A program made the position numbers and the translations under genes. A stretch of 12,101 nt of DNA from Oscillospiraceae bacterium (GTDB lineage: Bacteria > Bacillota_A > Clostridia > Oscillospirales > Oscillospiraceae), in NCBI GenBank assembly GCA_015068175.1, contig SVLA01000054.1:1-12101 (forward strand), written 5' to 3'. Each line of letters opens with the position of its first letter. The stretch's first letter is position 1. The notes below the pieces were generated by a model. That model did no database searches. It had not been told where the DNA came from and worked only from the letters and a program-made list of their open reading frames with translations. Of the stretch, positions 1 through 7,136 are shown one piece after another.

Positions 1-290
1 CGGAACCCCAGCCTACCCAGCCGGCGGCCACGGACCCCCAGCCTACCCAGCCGGCAGCCACGGACCCCCAGCCTACCCAGCCGGCGGCCACGGAACCTCA
101 ACCCACCCAGCCCCGGAACACCAACCCGCCGGCCACCGGTTCCACCGATGGCAGTGAGCCCACGCCCTCTGTTCCTGTGTCCAATGAGGCAGACGGTGAG
201 ACCCCGGCGTGGATCCTCTGGGTGATCCTGCCGGCGGCTTTGGCAGGCACAGTTGTGCTTCTGATCGTGATCCGCAAAAAAAGAAAATGA
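1..290 (+). CDS. 3' end of a repeat-bearing, membrane-anchored surface protein (partial)
   Basis: An open frame runs from the window edge to a TGA at 288-290, giving the last 95 residues. It begins with a tandem 10-residue repeat, [E/D]PQPTQPAAT, in three full copies and one degenerate copy. A Ser/Thr/Pro/Asp/Glu-rich spacer follows, then a hydrophobic stretch of about 21 residues starting at the Trp codon at 210 (WILWVILPAALAGTVVLLIV) and a short basic tail, RKKRK. Repeat stalk, membrane helix and positive tail are the usual C-terminus of a Gram-positive surface or transmembrane protein with the bulk outside the cell. No LPXTG motif sits directly before the helix, so membrane anchoring is more likely than sortase linkage. 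The N-terminal functional domain is outside the window, so its function is unknown. A strong terminator follows. Confidence 0.75.
   Translation, partial: EPQPTQPAATDPQPTQPAATDPQPTQPAATEPQPTQPRNTNPPATGSTDGSEPTPSVPVSNEADGETPAWILWVILPAALAGTVVLLIVIRKKRK
3..122 (+). repeat. 30-bp tandem repeat coding for [E/D]PQPTQPAAT
   Basis: Four consecutive 30-bp units (3-32, 33-62, 63-92, 93-122). The first three differ at only a few bases; the fourth diverges at its end (TQPRNT instead of TQPAAT). The unit is a whole number of codons, so copy number can change without breaking the frame. More copies may lie left of the window. Confidence 0.85.
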
Positions 291-304
291 CCGAATAAAC
301 CCCT

Positions 305-345
305 GCGGGCGGTAACGGATCCATTCCGTTGCCGCCTGCTTTTTT
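305..345 (+). terminator. Rho-independent terminator of the surface-protein gene
   Basis: A 15-bp stem pairs 305-319 with 325-339 (two G-U wobbles, otherwise perfect) around a 5-base loop and is followed by a T run at 340-345. It starts 14 bases after the TGA of the surface-protein gene. The stop codon of the converging cysE gene lies at 344-346, so the hairpin may also stop cysE transcripts, although no U-run follows it in that direction. Confidence 0.85.
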
Positions 346-1096
346 ACTTGCTCCGGTACCACAATCCCGGCCCGCCGGGCCGCACCCGGGTCCCCGGCGC
401 CACGGAAGCGGTGACAAAGGCGTGGGCGCCGATGCTGCTGCCCCGGCCGATCACCGTGTCGCCGCCCAAAACCGTGGCATTGGCGTAAACCGTCACCCCA
501 TCCTCCAATGTGGGATGCCGCTTGCCCTCCTGCCGGGTGGACAGCGCCCCCAGGGTCACGCCCTGATACAGCGTCACATCCCGGCCGATCACCGCCGTCT
601 GTCCGATGACCACCCCAGTGCCGTGATCGATAAAAAACCCCGGCCCGATCTGTGCGCCGGGATGAATGTCGATGCCCGTGCGGCTGTGGGCCAGCTCCGT
701 CATGAGCCGGGGCAGCAGCGGCACCCCGGATCCGTAAAGTTCATGAGCCAGCCGATACGCCGTTACGGCGTAAAATCCGGGATAAGCGCACACCACTTCC
801 CAGGAACTTTCCGCCGCCGGGTCCACCCGCAATGCCGCCGCCAGGTCTTCCTTCAGCGCGGCCCGGAGCTGCGGCACTGCCTCCAGGACCCCCAACGCCG
901 CATCCCGGCCCGCCAGCTTTTCCAGGGAGGAATAAGCCGTCCCCACCAACTGGCCGCCTTGGGCCCCCGGGGCCCAGTATTCCGGCATCAGCACCCGGCA
1001 CAGCGCCCCGGTCAGGTCCGCCGCATCGGCCCAGGTCGGGTGGGGCGGTACCGGATCCCGCGGCAATGCGGCCGCCTGCGCCATTATTTTTTCCAT
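344..1096 (-). CDS. cysE: Serine O-acetyltransferase (CysE/EpsC type)
   Basis: Encodes 250 residues. The enzyme transfers acetyl from acetyl-CoA to L-serine to give O-acetylserine, the first step of cysteine synthesis in the cytosol. The N-terminal half is helical ([22 protein letters not shown]), as in the long EpsC-like form. The C-terminal half is a left-handed beta-helix with hexapeptide repeats and the signatures [34 protein letters not shown] and GKRHPTLED, which include the acetyltransferase histidines. The ATG at 1096 is preceded by GGGGGGTGG at suitable spacing; a second ATG at 1084 is possible. The C-terminus (GPGLWYRSK) is unusual: the usual final coil is degenerate and the terminal isoleucine used by many SATs to dock in cysteine synthase is absent. 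It is divergent from cysK, with 63 bases between starts. The family call is firm. Confidence 0.93.
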   Translation of the reverse strand: MEKIMAQAAALPRDPVPPHPTWADAADLTGALCRVLMPEYWAPGAQGGQLVGTAYSSLEKLAGRDAALGVLEAVPQLRAALKEDLAAALRVDPAAESSWEVVCAYPGFYAVTAYRLAHELYGSGVPLLPRLMTELAHSRTGIDIHPGAQIGPGFFIDHGTGVVIGQTAVIGRDVTLYQGVTLGALSTRQEGKRHPTLEDGVTVYANATVLGGDTVIGRGSSIGAHAFVTASVAPGTRVRPGGPGLWYRSK

Positions 1097-1159
1097 AGTC
1101 CACCCCCCGGAAAGGATATGCGCCGACTGCGGCGAATATACTGCCGGGAGGTGATGCAG

Positions 1160-2011
1160 ATGGATCTGCCCATTGGAAATACGCCCCTGATCCCCCTCCA
1201 GGAGACCCCGGCCCGGATCCTGGGAAAACTGGAAACGTTGAATCTCACCGGCTCCGCCAAAGACCGGCCCGCCGCGGCCATGCTGGAGGACATTCCGGGG
1301 CCGGAATGGTCTGTGGCGGAGGCCACTTCCGGCAATATGGGCATCGCCCTGGCGGCGCTGTGCGCCCGGCGGGGCATCCCGTGCCGGATCTTCATGCCGG
1401 CTGATGCCAGCCGGGAGCGGATGCAGTTGATCCGCTTTTTCGGCGCCGAAGTGACCCTGACCCCGGCTTCCGCAGGTATGGCCGGCGCTTGCCGCAGTGC
1501 GGAAGAGTGGTGCCTGGATGATCCAAAAAGGTTTTATGTAAACCAATTTCGGAATCCATCCAACAGTTCCGCCCATTACCGCACCACCGGCCCGGAGATC
1601 TGGACCCAAACCCAGGGCCGGATCCATGTTTTCCTGGCCGGCGTCGGAACCGGCGGCACCGTCACCGGCGCGGGCCGCTTTCTGAAGGAGCAGGACCCGT
1701 CCATAGAGATCTTCGCCGTGGCCCCGGCGCCCGGAGCCGCCATTCCCGGCATCGGCGCCGGTTTTCCGCCCCCATTGCTGGCCCGGGACCTGCTCAGCGG
1801 CTGGCTGGAGGTCAGCGAACAGGATGCCTCCGCCGGCGCCCGTGAGCTGGCCCGGACCCACGGTATTTTGGTCGGTCCTTCCGCCGGCGCCGCTTACCGT
1901 GCCGCCATGACCCTGGCCCGGCGGCCCGATTACCAAGGCAAGACCCTGGTGGCCATCCTGCCGGATACGGGCCACCGCTATCTTTCTACCGGCCTCTTCG
2001 ACCCAAAATAA
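1160..2011 (+). CDS. cysK: Cysteine synthase (O-acetylserine sulfhydrylase), PLP-dependent
   Basis: Encodes 283 residues, slightly short for a family of about 300. It joins O-acetylserine and sulfide to form L-cysteine, the step after the neighbouring serine acetyltransferase. Fold-type II PLP motifs are in order: IGNTPLIPL at the N-terminus, GSAKDRP with the PLP-binding Lys34, [32 protein letters not shown], the phosphate-binding loop [25 protein letters not shown] (canonical SSGAA) and [13 protein letters not shown]. The start is set by GGGAGG at 1146-1151, eight bases before the ATG at 1160; an in-frame ATG at 1154 lies within the ribosome site. The shortness comes mainly from a loss before EATSGNMG. 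The CysM-like branch that uses other sulfur donors cannot be excluded, so the K/M distinction is uncertain. Confidence 0.92.
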   Translation: MDLPIGNTPLIPLQETPARILGKLETLNLTGSAKDRPAAAMLEDIPGPEWSVAEATSGNMGIALAALCARRGIPCRIFMPADASRERMQLIRFFGAEVTLTPASAGMAGACRSAEEWCLDDPKRFYVNQFRNPSNSSAHYRTTGPEIWTQTQGRIHVFLAGVGTGGTVTGAGRFLKEQDPSIEIFAVAPAPGAAIPGIGAGFPPPLLARDLLSGWLEVSEQDASAGARELARTHGILVGPSAGAAYRAAMTLARRPDYQGKTLVAILPDTGHRYLSTGLFDPK

Positions 2012-2013
2012 AA

Positions 2014-2036
2014 CCGGCGGCACGATGTGCCGCCGG
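2014..2036 (-). terminator. Hairpin terminator at the end of the rhamnose operon
   Basis: A perfect 10-bp GC-rich stem (2014-2023 with 2027-2036, 3-base loop) sits between the convergent ends of cysK and the rhamnose operon. Read on the minus strand it is followed by TTTATTTT, a typical U-tract. Read on the plus strand there is no U-run, so it chiefly serves the minus-strand operon but may also slow cysK transcripts. Confidence 0.75.
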
Positions 2037-2054
2037 CTGATCGCTATAGAGGGA

Positions 2055-3347
2055 TCAATCCTTCAGATTGAATGCCACCTTCAGATCCTCCACTTCCTCG
2101 TCGGAAATGTGAACGATGCTGCCGATGGCCGCGGAATTGATAATGGAGTGGGCGGTGGATTCCATGACCTCCAGCCGGTCGAAAGCCTTCAGCAGAGTCT
2201 CGCCGGTGACGATGACGCACTCGTTGTCCACCATTACTGCCGGATGGGCCTGATCGAAGTCCCGGGCGGTCTCTTCCTGGTGGGTGTAGATCTTGCCGTA
2301 GGGCAGCCGCTTCACATCCCGCAGGAGGATGTAGCTCTCGGGAATGGTCCGGGGATCAAACACCGCATCGGTCACGGCAAAAGCCATTGCGTGGACCGGG
2401 TGGGCCAGCAGAACGGCGTGGATGTCGGGATGGACCTCGTAGATCTTCTGGTGGAGGCTCACGGCCCGGGAGGGAATCTTGCCCTGCTCCTTCATGCCGG
2501 CCTTCACCCGCACCAGATCATCCTCTTCCAGATAGGCCCGGTCCTGGCCGAAGGGGGTGATGAGGAAACTGCCGTCGCTGAGCCGCACGGAGTAGGTGCC
2601 GTGGGTGGCAGTAAACAGACCTTGCTTGTAGGACCGGCGGATCAGGGTGATCATATCCCGGCGGGCCGCCAGTTCCTCGGAAGAATGGCTCCGGGGGATA
2701 AAGTCGTCCATCTTCAGATGGGTGGTGGTCTGGGTCACAGCCACAGCCTCCCGGGGCAGGCTCTCCGGCTTGCCGATGCGGTTGGCCAGGATCTCCAGAT
2801 TGGCGGTGTAGTCCAGGGTCTCGAACCGCTGGAAGGCGGTGAACATATCCTTGGCGCCGATGCAGACGCCGTGGTTCTCCAGCAGAACGATGTCGCAGCC
2901 CTCCGCGAAGCACTGACCGATGTTCTCGCCCAGTTGTTCGCTGCCGGGCACCGCATACACCGCGATCTTCACCTCGGAGCAGACCTTCCGCACGGAAGGC
3001 AGCAGATCCAGGTTGGGGGTCTTGCGGACGATGGAGAAACTGACCAGTGCGGGGGGATGGGCATGGAGTACCGCCCGCAGGTCGGGGCGCATTTTGTAAA
3101 CGGCGGCATGGAAGGGATACTCGGAAGAGGGGGCGTGGGGGCCCACGGTGGAGCCGTCGGGCTTCACGCAGATGATGTCGGACCGGGTCAGGGTGCCCTT
3201 GTCCACACCGGCGGGGGTGATCCAGATATTGCCGTCATCATCCATAATGGACAGGTTGCCGCCGGAAGTGGTGGTCAGACCCTTGTCATAGATGCGCTGC
3301 ATGAACATCACAAGCTGATCGGCGGGATGGATATAATTGATATTCAT
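2055..3347 (-). CDS. Tandem-domain class II aldolase/adducin family protein
   Basis: Encodes 430 residues and is the last gene of the rhamnose operon. It is two class II aldolase domains in tandem. Domain 1 (about 1-205) has the full set of family residues: the phosphate-binding segment [14 protein letters not shown], candidate catalytic Glu76 in SSEYPFH, and zinc ligands His95 and His97 (HAHPP) and His159 (ENHG). Domain 2 (about 225-430) keeps the fold and matching segments, but Glu76 corresponds to Ala295, His95 to Leu314 and His159 to Glu376; only His316 remains, and SGGN has become THGT. It therefore looks like one active and one degenerate half. The ATG at 3347 follows AGGAGG. The gene lies 21 bases after the RhaE-like aldolase, so co-transcription is nearly certain. 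The substrate is probably rhamnulose-1-phosphate or a related 1-phosphate sugar, but this rests on context only; a structural or regulatory role is possible. Confidence 0.85.
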   Translation of the reverse strand: MNINYIHPADQLVMFMQRIYDKGLTTTSGGNLSIMDDDGNIWITPAGVDKGTLTRSDIICVKPDGSTVGPHAPSSEYPFHAAVYKMRPDLRAVLHAHPPALVSFSIVRKTPNLDLLPSVRKVCSEVKIAVYAVPGSEQLGENIGQCFAEGCDIVLLENHGVCIGAKDMFTAFQRFETLDYTANLEILANRIGKPESLPREAVAVTQTTTHLKMDDFIPRSHSSEELAARRDMITLIRRSYKQGLFTATHGTYSVRLSDGSFLITPFGQDRAYLEEDDLVRVKAGMKEQGKIPSRAVSLHQKIYEVHPDIHAVLLAHPVHAMAFAVTDAVFDPRTIPESYILLRDVKRLPYGKIYTHQEETARDFDQAHPAVMVDNECVIVTGETLLKAFDRLEVMESTAHSIINSAAIGSIVHISDEEVEDLKVAFNLKD

Positions 3348-3368
3348 AGAGGACCTCCTGAAAATCTT

Positions 3369-4442
3369 TTACTTTTGCTGTACGGAGCTGCGGTAGCTCT
3401 CCACTTCCCAGTTGACGATGAAATCGATGAGGAACTGAGGCATGGGCTGCACACCGCCGAAGGACTCAGCGTAGCAGACCACCTTCACGGCGTCAAACAT
3501 GACGGTGCCGGCGGTGACGGCTTCCTTCTCGCTCATGCCGCAGGCGAACATACCCACGCCGCGGACAAAGATGATCTTGGGCTTGTAGCCGTTGGCGGCC
3601 TCGAAGGCGGCAAAGGCGGCGGCCAGATCATCGCCGGGGGCCACAGCAAGCTGCTGGGCCTTGGCGTAAACGATGTGGTCCGGAGAAAGGCTTTCGGTGG
3701 CGGGATCGTAGTTCAGGATCTCCCGGTTGGCGAAAGGCACACAAACGCCGCCGTACAGCACGCCCAGCTTGCCGGCCAGCTCCAGGTCCACGGCCAGGGC
3801 CTCCTCATCGGGCCAGCGCCGGATGGCGCCGGCAATGACCGCCATGGTCCGCTCCGCCAAAGCACCCACTTCCTCCGCGGTATCCGCGGCGAAGAAGATG
3901 CCGTGGTTCTGCAGGAACAGCAGATCCACATCCTTGCCGTGGGCGGCCTTATAGGCGTCCATCATGGTCTTGCACTCCAGAGCCAGAATATAGCCGGGCT
4001 TGCAGGCATCCACCCACACCGCATCGGGGAACAGCCGCTCCATGGCGGCCTTGCCCTCTTTGGAGCAGGTGATGCCGTTGACGGTGGTGGGATGAACGTG
4101 GAGGATGTACTTCTGGGGGAACAGATTGTGCAGCAGGGTCTCCACGCTGGGGCGGCGGTTCTCGCCTTCGATGCGGGCGGCCATCATGTCCGCCAGAACG
4201 GCGGCTTCCCGGGCCTTTTCTTCCTCGGGATAGGATGCGTTCCACATCTCGTCCAGCTTTGACCGTTCCAGCACTACGAAATCCTCAGGCCGGATGGTGG
4301 CCAGGCTGGTGCCGGAACCCTTCACCCACAGATTCTTGTCACTTTTGAAAGAAGTATTACCGCCGCCGGCCAGCACATAGGCCGGATCGGAGCCGTATTT
4401 GTTGGACATGGCCGCCAGGGCCTTCAGTTGTTCCGTATACAT
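3369..4442 (-). CDS. rhaE: Class II aldolase, stand-alone aldolase domain of RhaE/YuxG type (rhamnulose-1-phosphate aldolase)
   Basis: Encodes 357 residues. It resembles the N-terminal domain of the bifunctional rhamnulose-1-phosphate aldolase/lactaldehyde dehydrogenase (YuxG, RhaEW): SDPAYVLAGGGNTSFK, LWVKGSGTSLATI, RRPSVETLLH, HVHPTTV and LFLQNHGIFF. Glu101 (in SVETLLH), His115 and His117 (HVH) and His180 (NHG) fit the catalytic acid and zinc ligands. The predicted reaction is cleavage of L-rhamnulose 1-phosphate to dihydroxyacetone phosphate and L-lactaldehyde in the cytosol. The C-terminal short-chain dehydrogenase domain of the bifunctional enzymes is absent; the protein ends with FLIDFIVNWEVESYRSSVQQK. 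The ATG at 4442 is chosen because GAGGAG lies seven bases upstream; a GTG at 4457 would overlap that site. It starts 15 bases after the rhaA stop. The family is sure; the exact substrate is inferred from the operon. Confidence 0.88.
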   Translation of the reverse strand: MYTEQLKALAAMSNKYGSDPAYVLAGGGNTSFKSDKNLWVKGSGTSLATIRPEDFVVLERSKLDEMWNASYPEEEKAREAAVLADMMAARIEGENRRPSVETLLHNLFPQKYILHVHPTTVNGITCSKEGKAAMERLFPDAVWVDACKPGYILALECKTMMDAYKAAHGKDVDLLFLQNHGIFFAADTAEEVGALAERTMAVIAGAIRRWPDEEALAVDLELAGKLGVLYGGVCVPFANREILNYDPATESLSPDHIVYAKAQQLAVAPGDDLAAAFAAFEAANGYKPKIIFVRGVGMFACGMSEKEAVTAGTVMFDAVKVVCYAESFGGVQPMPQFLIDFIVNWEVESYRSSVQQK

Positions 4443-4457
4443 AGTTCCGCTCCTCAC

Positions 4458-5714
4458 TTATACCCGATGGACCAGTACATCCTGCTCATACTGCTTCACC
4501 ATGGGCAGCCATTCGCCGTCCGCCGGCACGCCGCAGACGCGGCAGTATTCCGCCCAAACTTCGCCGAAGGGCATGGTCTTCAGCTCTTCCTGCCGCACCA
4601 GCAGGGAAGTCCAGTCGTTGGCATCCTGCAGTTCGGTGAAATCGGGGGTCAGCAGGGCGTTCAGCAGCGCCTTCTGCACATTCCGCAGACCCACGGTCCA
4701 GGCGGCGATACGGTTGATGGAAGCGTCGAAATAATCCAGGGCCATATCCACCTTGCCCTCCAGGCCGCCGCAGCGGACGATCTCCTTGCACAGCTCCTTG
4801 GTTTCGTCATCCAGCAGCACCACATGGTCGGAGTCCCAACGGACGCCACGGGTGATGTGCAGGGCGATCTCGGGGAAGAAGGCCAGCAGAGCGGGGATCT
4901 TGTCGGACACCACTTCCGTGGGATGATAGTGGCCGTTGTCCATCAGGGGGATGCACTTATCGGAATTGGCGGCGGCATAGCTCAGGCTGAACTCTGCGGA
5001 GCCCACGGTGTAGCTTTCCACACCGATGCCAAAAACCTTGCTCTCCACGCAGGGCTTGACCTTGTCGAAGTCGAAAGGCTCGGACAGGATCTCATCGATG
5101 GACTGTCTATAGCGGACGCGGGGTCCGATGCGGTCGGCGGGCACATCCTTGAAGCCGTCGCCGGTCCAGATGTTCATGACGCACTTCTGACCCAGCTCTT
5201 CAGCCAGGTAAGTGGAGATGCGGATGCAGGCTTTGCCATGCTCGATCCAGAACTTCCGGGTCTCCTCGTTGGGGCTGGCCAGGGTCAGGGGATCGCACTT
5301 GGGATGGGAGAAGAAGGTGGGGTTGAAGTCACAGCCCAGGCCCCGCTCCTTGCAGAAATCCACCCACTTCTTGAAGTGCTTGGGTTCCAGCTTGTCCCGG
5401 TCCACCCAGCCGCCGTTCTCCTCGTCGAAAATGGCGTAGCAGGCGTGGAGATTCATCTTCTTGGTGCCGGGGCACAGCTTCAGCACCATGTCGATGTCGG
5501 CCATCAGTTCCTCGGGGGTCCGGGCCCGGCCGGGATAGTTGCCGGTGGTCTGGATGCCGCCGGTGAGAGGCTTGTTGGGGTCGGTGTCGAAACCGCGGAC
5601 ATCGTCACCCTGCCAGCAGTGCAGGGCAACGGGGGCGGCCTTCAGCCGTGCGATGGCGGCGTCGGTGTCGATGCCGATGGCGGCATATCTTGCCTTTGCG
5701 TCAATGTAGCTCAT
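4458..5714 (-). CDS. rhaA: L-rhamnose isomerase
   Basis: Encodes 418 residues, essentially the length of the E. coli enzyme. It converts L-rhamnose to L-rhamnulose, the first cytosolic step of rhamnose catabolism, with a TIM-barrel fold and divalent metal. Recognisable segments in order are HCWQGDDVRGF, TGGIQTTGNYPGRARTPEEL, MNLHACYAIFDE, GLGCDFNPTFFSHP, NIWTGDGFKDVPADR, MDNGHYHPTEVVSDKI and HITRGVRWDSDHVV, which carry the metal-binding Glu, Asp and His residues. The ATG at 5714 has GGAGG eight bases upstream; a TTG at 5729 overlaps that site and is rejected. It lies 31 bases after rhaB and 15 bases before the aldolase gene, so it belongs to one transcript. No sign of damage. Confidence 0.97.
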   Translation of the reverse strand: MSYIDAKARYAAIGIDTDAAIARLKAAPVALHCWQGDDVRGFDTDPNKPLTGGIQTTGNYPGRARTPEELMADIDMVLKLCPGTKKMNLHACYAIFDEENGGWVDRDKLEPKHFKKWVDFCKERGLGCDFNPTFFSHPKCDPLTLASPNEETRKFWIEHGKACIRISTYLAEELGQKCVMNIWTGDGFKDVPADRIGPRVRYRQSIDEILSEPFDFDKVKPCVESKVFGIGVESYTVGSAEFSLSYAAANSDKCIPLMDNGHYHPTEVVSDKIPALLAFFPEIALHITRGVRWDSDHVVLLDDETKELCKEIVRCGGLEGKVDMALDYFDASINRIAAWTVGLRNVQKALLNALLTPDFTELQDANDWTSLLVRQEELKTMPFGEVWAEYCRVCGVPADGEWLPMVKQYEQDVLVHRV

Positions 5715-5745
5715 GTTTATGTCCTCCAATTTGTTGATTTTGGGT

Positions 5746-7041
5746 TTATACTTCCATTTGGATCTTCAGGTTGCCCAGGGCCGTGGCCTCAATGGGCAGG
5801 GCGATGACCTTCATGCCGGTGGCTTCTTCCGTCAGCCGGTTCAGGAATCCGTTCTTGGCGCCGCCGCCCACGATGTACAGAGCGCCGTAGGTCTTGCCGG
5901 TGTTGGCTTCCATTTCCCGGATGGCATCCCGGTAAGAGATGGCCAGACTCCGATAAGCACAGCGGAAATAATCGCCCACGGTCTTGAGCGCCCCGCCGGT
6001 GGCCGCGTCAAACGCATCCTTCATGCTCTCCGGCGCCAGAAATGCCGGGGCGTTGGCATCCACCAGAATGTCGCAGTTGCTTTCCTCAGCAGCATTCACC
6101 AGCTCGCCGAAGGGAGTGTCCGGGCACAGGCAGCGGCGCAGCTCGTTCACCAGCCACATACCCATGATATTCTTCTGATAGCGGTTGTAGCCCACGCCGC
6201 CTTCGTTGGAGTAATTGGCCGCCTGACTGCCGGCATCGGTGATGGGTTTGGGGGTCTTGACGCCCAGCAGGCTCCAGGTGCCGGAGGAGATGTAAGGCTC
6301 GTTGCCCTCCATGGGAATGCCCTCCACGGCGGAGCCGGTGTCATGGGTGGCGCACAGCACTACCCGGCAGTTGCCGCCTACTTCTGCGGCGATCTCCGGC
6401 TTCAGCGGCCCCAATACGGTGCCCGGCTGGGTCAGCTTGGGGAACAGATGCTTCGGATATCCCAGTTTTTCAATGATGGTCTCGTCAAATTCTCCGGTCT
6501 CGGCGTTGATCATGCCCATGGTGGTGGCGTTGGTGTATTCCCGGGCCTTGACGCCGGTCAGCTTGTACATCAGGTATTCCGGCACCATCAACAAGTCCGT
6601 TACACCCTCCAGACGGCCCCGCAGCAGGTCGTCGTAAAGCTGATAAACGGAGTTGAAAGGCTGGAACTGGCAGCCGGTGTGGCTGTACAGCTCCGGGAAG
6701 GGCATCTTCTCATGGACCTGGGGGATCACCGCTTCGGTGCGGCTGTCCCGGTAGGCGTGGCAGGGCCACAGCTCTTCATCACCCTTCAGCAGTACATAGT
6801 CCACGCCCCAGGTGTCGATGGACAGACTCTCAATGGCGGGATATTTTTCAAACGCGGCCCGGATGCCGGCCTTCACGGACCCATACAGCTCCTTCATGTG
6901 CCATACCAGATGGCCGTCCTCCATATGAACGCCGTTGGGGAAGCGGTAGACCTCATCGGTCTGCAGGGTGCCGTTTTCCATCCAGCCGATGATGTGCCGG
7001 CCGGAGGATGCACCGATGTCGATTGCAAGATAATAGCGCAA
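5746..7041 (-). CDS. rhaB: Rhamnulokinase (FGGY carbohydrate kinase), C-terminally short
   Basis: Encodes 431 residues. It phosphorylates L-rhamnulose at O1 with ATP, the step between RhaA and the aldolase. FGGY signatures: RYYLAIDIGASSGRH at the N-terminus, SIDTWGVDYVLL, QFQPFNSVYQL, MVPEYLMYKLTG, the segment CATHDTGSAV with candidate catalytic Asp234, SSGTWSLLG, and the nucleotide-binding IVGGGAKNGFLNRLTEEATG. It stops at EATALGNLKIQMEV, where E. coli RhaB (489 residues) and relatives continue for roughly 45-60 residues, so the last helical part appears lost. Translation starts at TTG (7041-7039): AAAGGAGGTC lies eight bases upstream and the next residues match the family N-terminus. It is the first gene of the operon. 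Its ribosome site is one arm of a perfect 12-bp inverted repeat. Confidence 0.93.
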   Translation of the reverse strand: MRYYLAIDIGASSGRHIIGWMENGTLQTDEVYRFPNGVHMEDGHLVWHMKELYGSVKAGIRAAFEKYPAIESLSIDTWGVDYVLLKGDEELWPCHAYRDSRTEAVIPQVHEKMPFPELYSHTGCQFQPFNSVYQLYDDLLRGRLEGVTDLLMVPEYLMYKLTGVKAREYTNATTMGMINAETGEFDETIIEKLGYPKHLFPKLTQPGTVLGPLKPEIAAEVGGNCRVVLCATHDTGSAVEGIPMEGNEPYISSGTWSLLGVKTPKPITDAGSQAANYSNEGGVGYNRYQKNIMGMWLVNELRRCLCPDTPFGELVNAAEESNCDILVDANAPAFLAPESMKDAFDAATGGALKTVGDYFRCAYRSLAISYRDAIREMEANTGKTYGALYIVGGGAKNGFLNRLTEEATGMKVIALPIEATALGNLKIQMEV

Positions 7042-7047
7042 AGCAAA

Positions 7048-7105
7048 GACCTCCTTTTATGATCGTACAGTTATTTTACCACAGCGCCGACTGTAAAAGG
7101 AGGTC
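7048..7105 (-). promoter_or_regulatory. Inverted repeat able to sequester the rhaB ribosome-binding site
   Basis: On the minus strand GACCTCCTTTTA (7105-7094) is an exact complement of TAAAAGGAGGTC (7059-7048), which contains the rhaB Shine-Dalgarno. The 34 bases between hold a smaller ACAG/CTGT hairpin. In an RNA starting at or before 7105 the 12-bp stem would hide the whole ribosome site eight bases before the TTG start. The repeat is seen directly; a regulatory role is inferred. Confidence 0.55.
7074..7098. promoter_or_regulatory. Operator-like inverted repeat in the araC-rhaB gap
   Basis: On the plus strand TTTTACCACAG (7074-7084) faces CTGTAAAA (7091-7098); apart from a 3-base insertion in the left arm the halves are complementary. 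It lies just downstream of the likely rhaB start of transcription and contains the palindromic core ACAGcgccgaCTGT (7081-7094). It may bind a regulator or fold in RNA in competition with the ribosome-site stem. No known consensus was matched. Confidence 0.35.
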
Positions 7106-7110
7106 CTGAT

Positions 7111-7116
7111 ATTATC
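7111..7116 (-). promoter_or_regulatory. Candidate -10 box for the rhamnose operon
   Basis: Minus-strand GATAAT lies between the araC stop codon and rhaB. No good -35 box is found at 16-18 bases (the best hexamers overlap the end of araC and do not resemble TTGACA), as is common for promoters needing an activator such as an AraC protein. Transcription would begin near 7103-7105, exactly at the outer arm of the 12-bp inverted repeat. Readthrough from araC is also possible because no terminator separates them. Confidence 0.35.
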
Positions 7117-7136
7117 GAAAAGTGTCCTCTGTTGCA

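Noticed and set aside
1..122. Short direct repeats as a CRISPR array
   Set aside because: The units are contiguous with no unique spacers and are in frame within a coding sequence.
1120..1133. GCGCCGACTG shared between the cysE-cysK gap and the araC-rhaB gap (7085-7093 region)
   Set aside because: A 10-base match in GC-rich DNA with different surroundings is compatible with chance and the pathways are unrelated.
1097..1159. Divergent promoters between cysE and cysK
   Set aside because: TATACT at 1137-1142 would start transcription inside the cysK ribosome site and no -35 fits; no convincing hexamer pair is found on the minus strand. Promoters must exist but I cannot place them.
329..2023. 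Two very long overlapping open frames, one per strand, each about 560 codons, across both cys genes
   Set aside because: They arise because the GC-rich antisense of each gene is open and happens to be in frame with the neighbour. Only the parts matching serine acetyltransferase and cysteine synthase show family motifs and ribosome sites.
2025..4262. 745-codon plus-strand open frame opposite the two aldolase genes
   Set aside because: Composition is the His/Gly/Val/Leu-rich pattern of antisense coding sequence, there is no ribosome site, and the minus-strand genes are unmistakable. The same applies to the plus-strand frames at 4428-5807 and 5713-7062.
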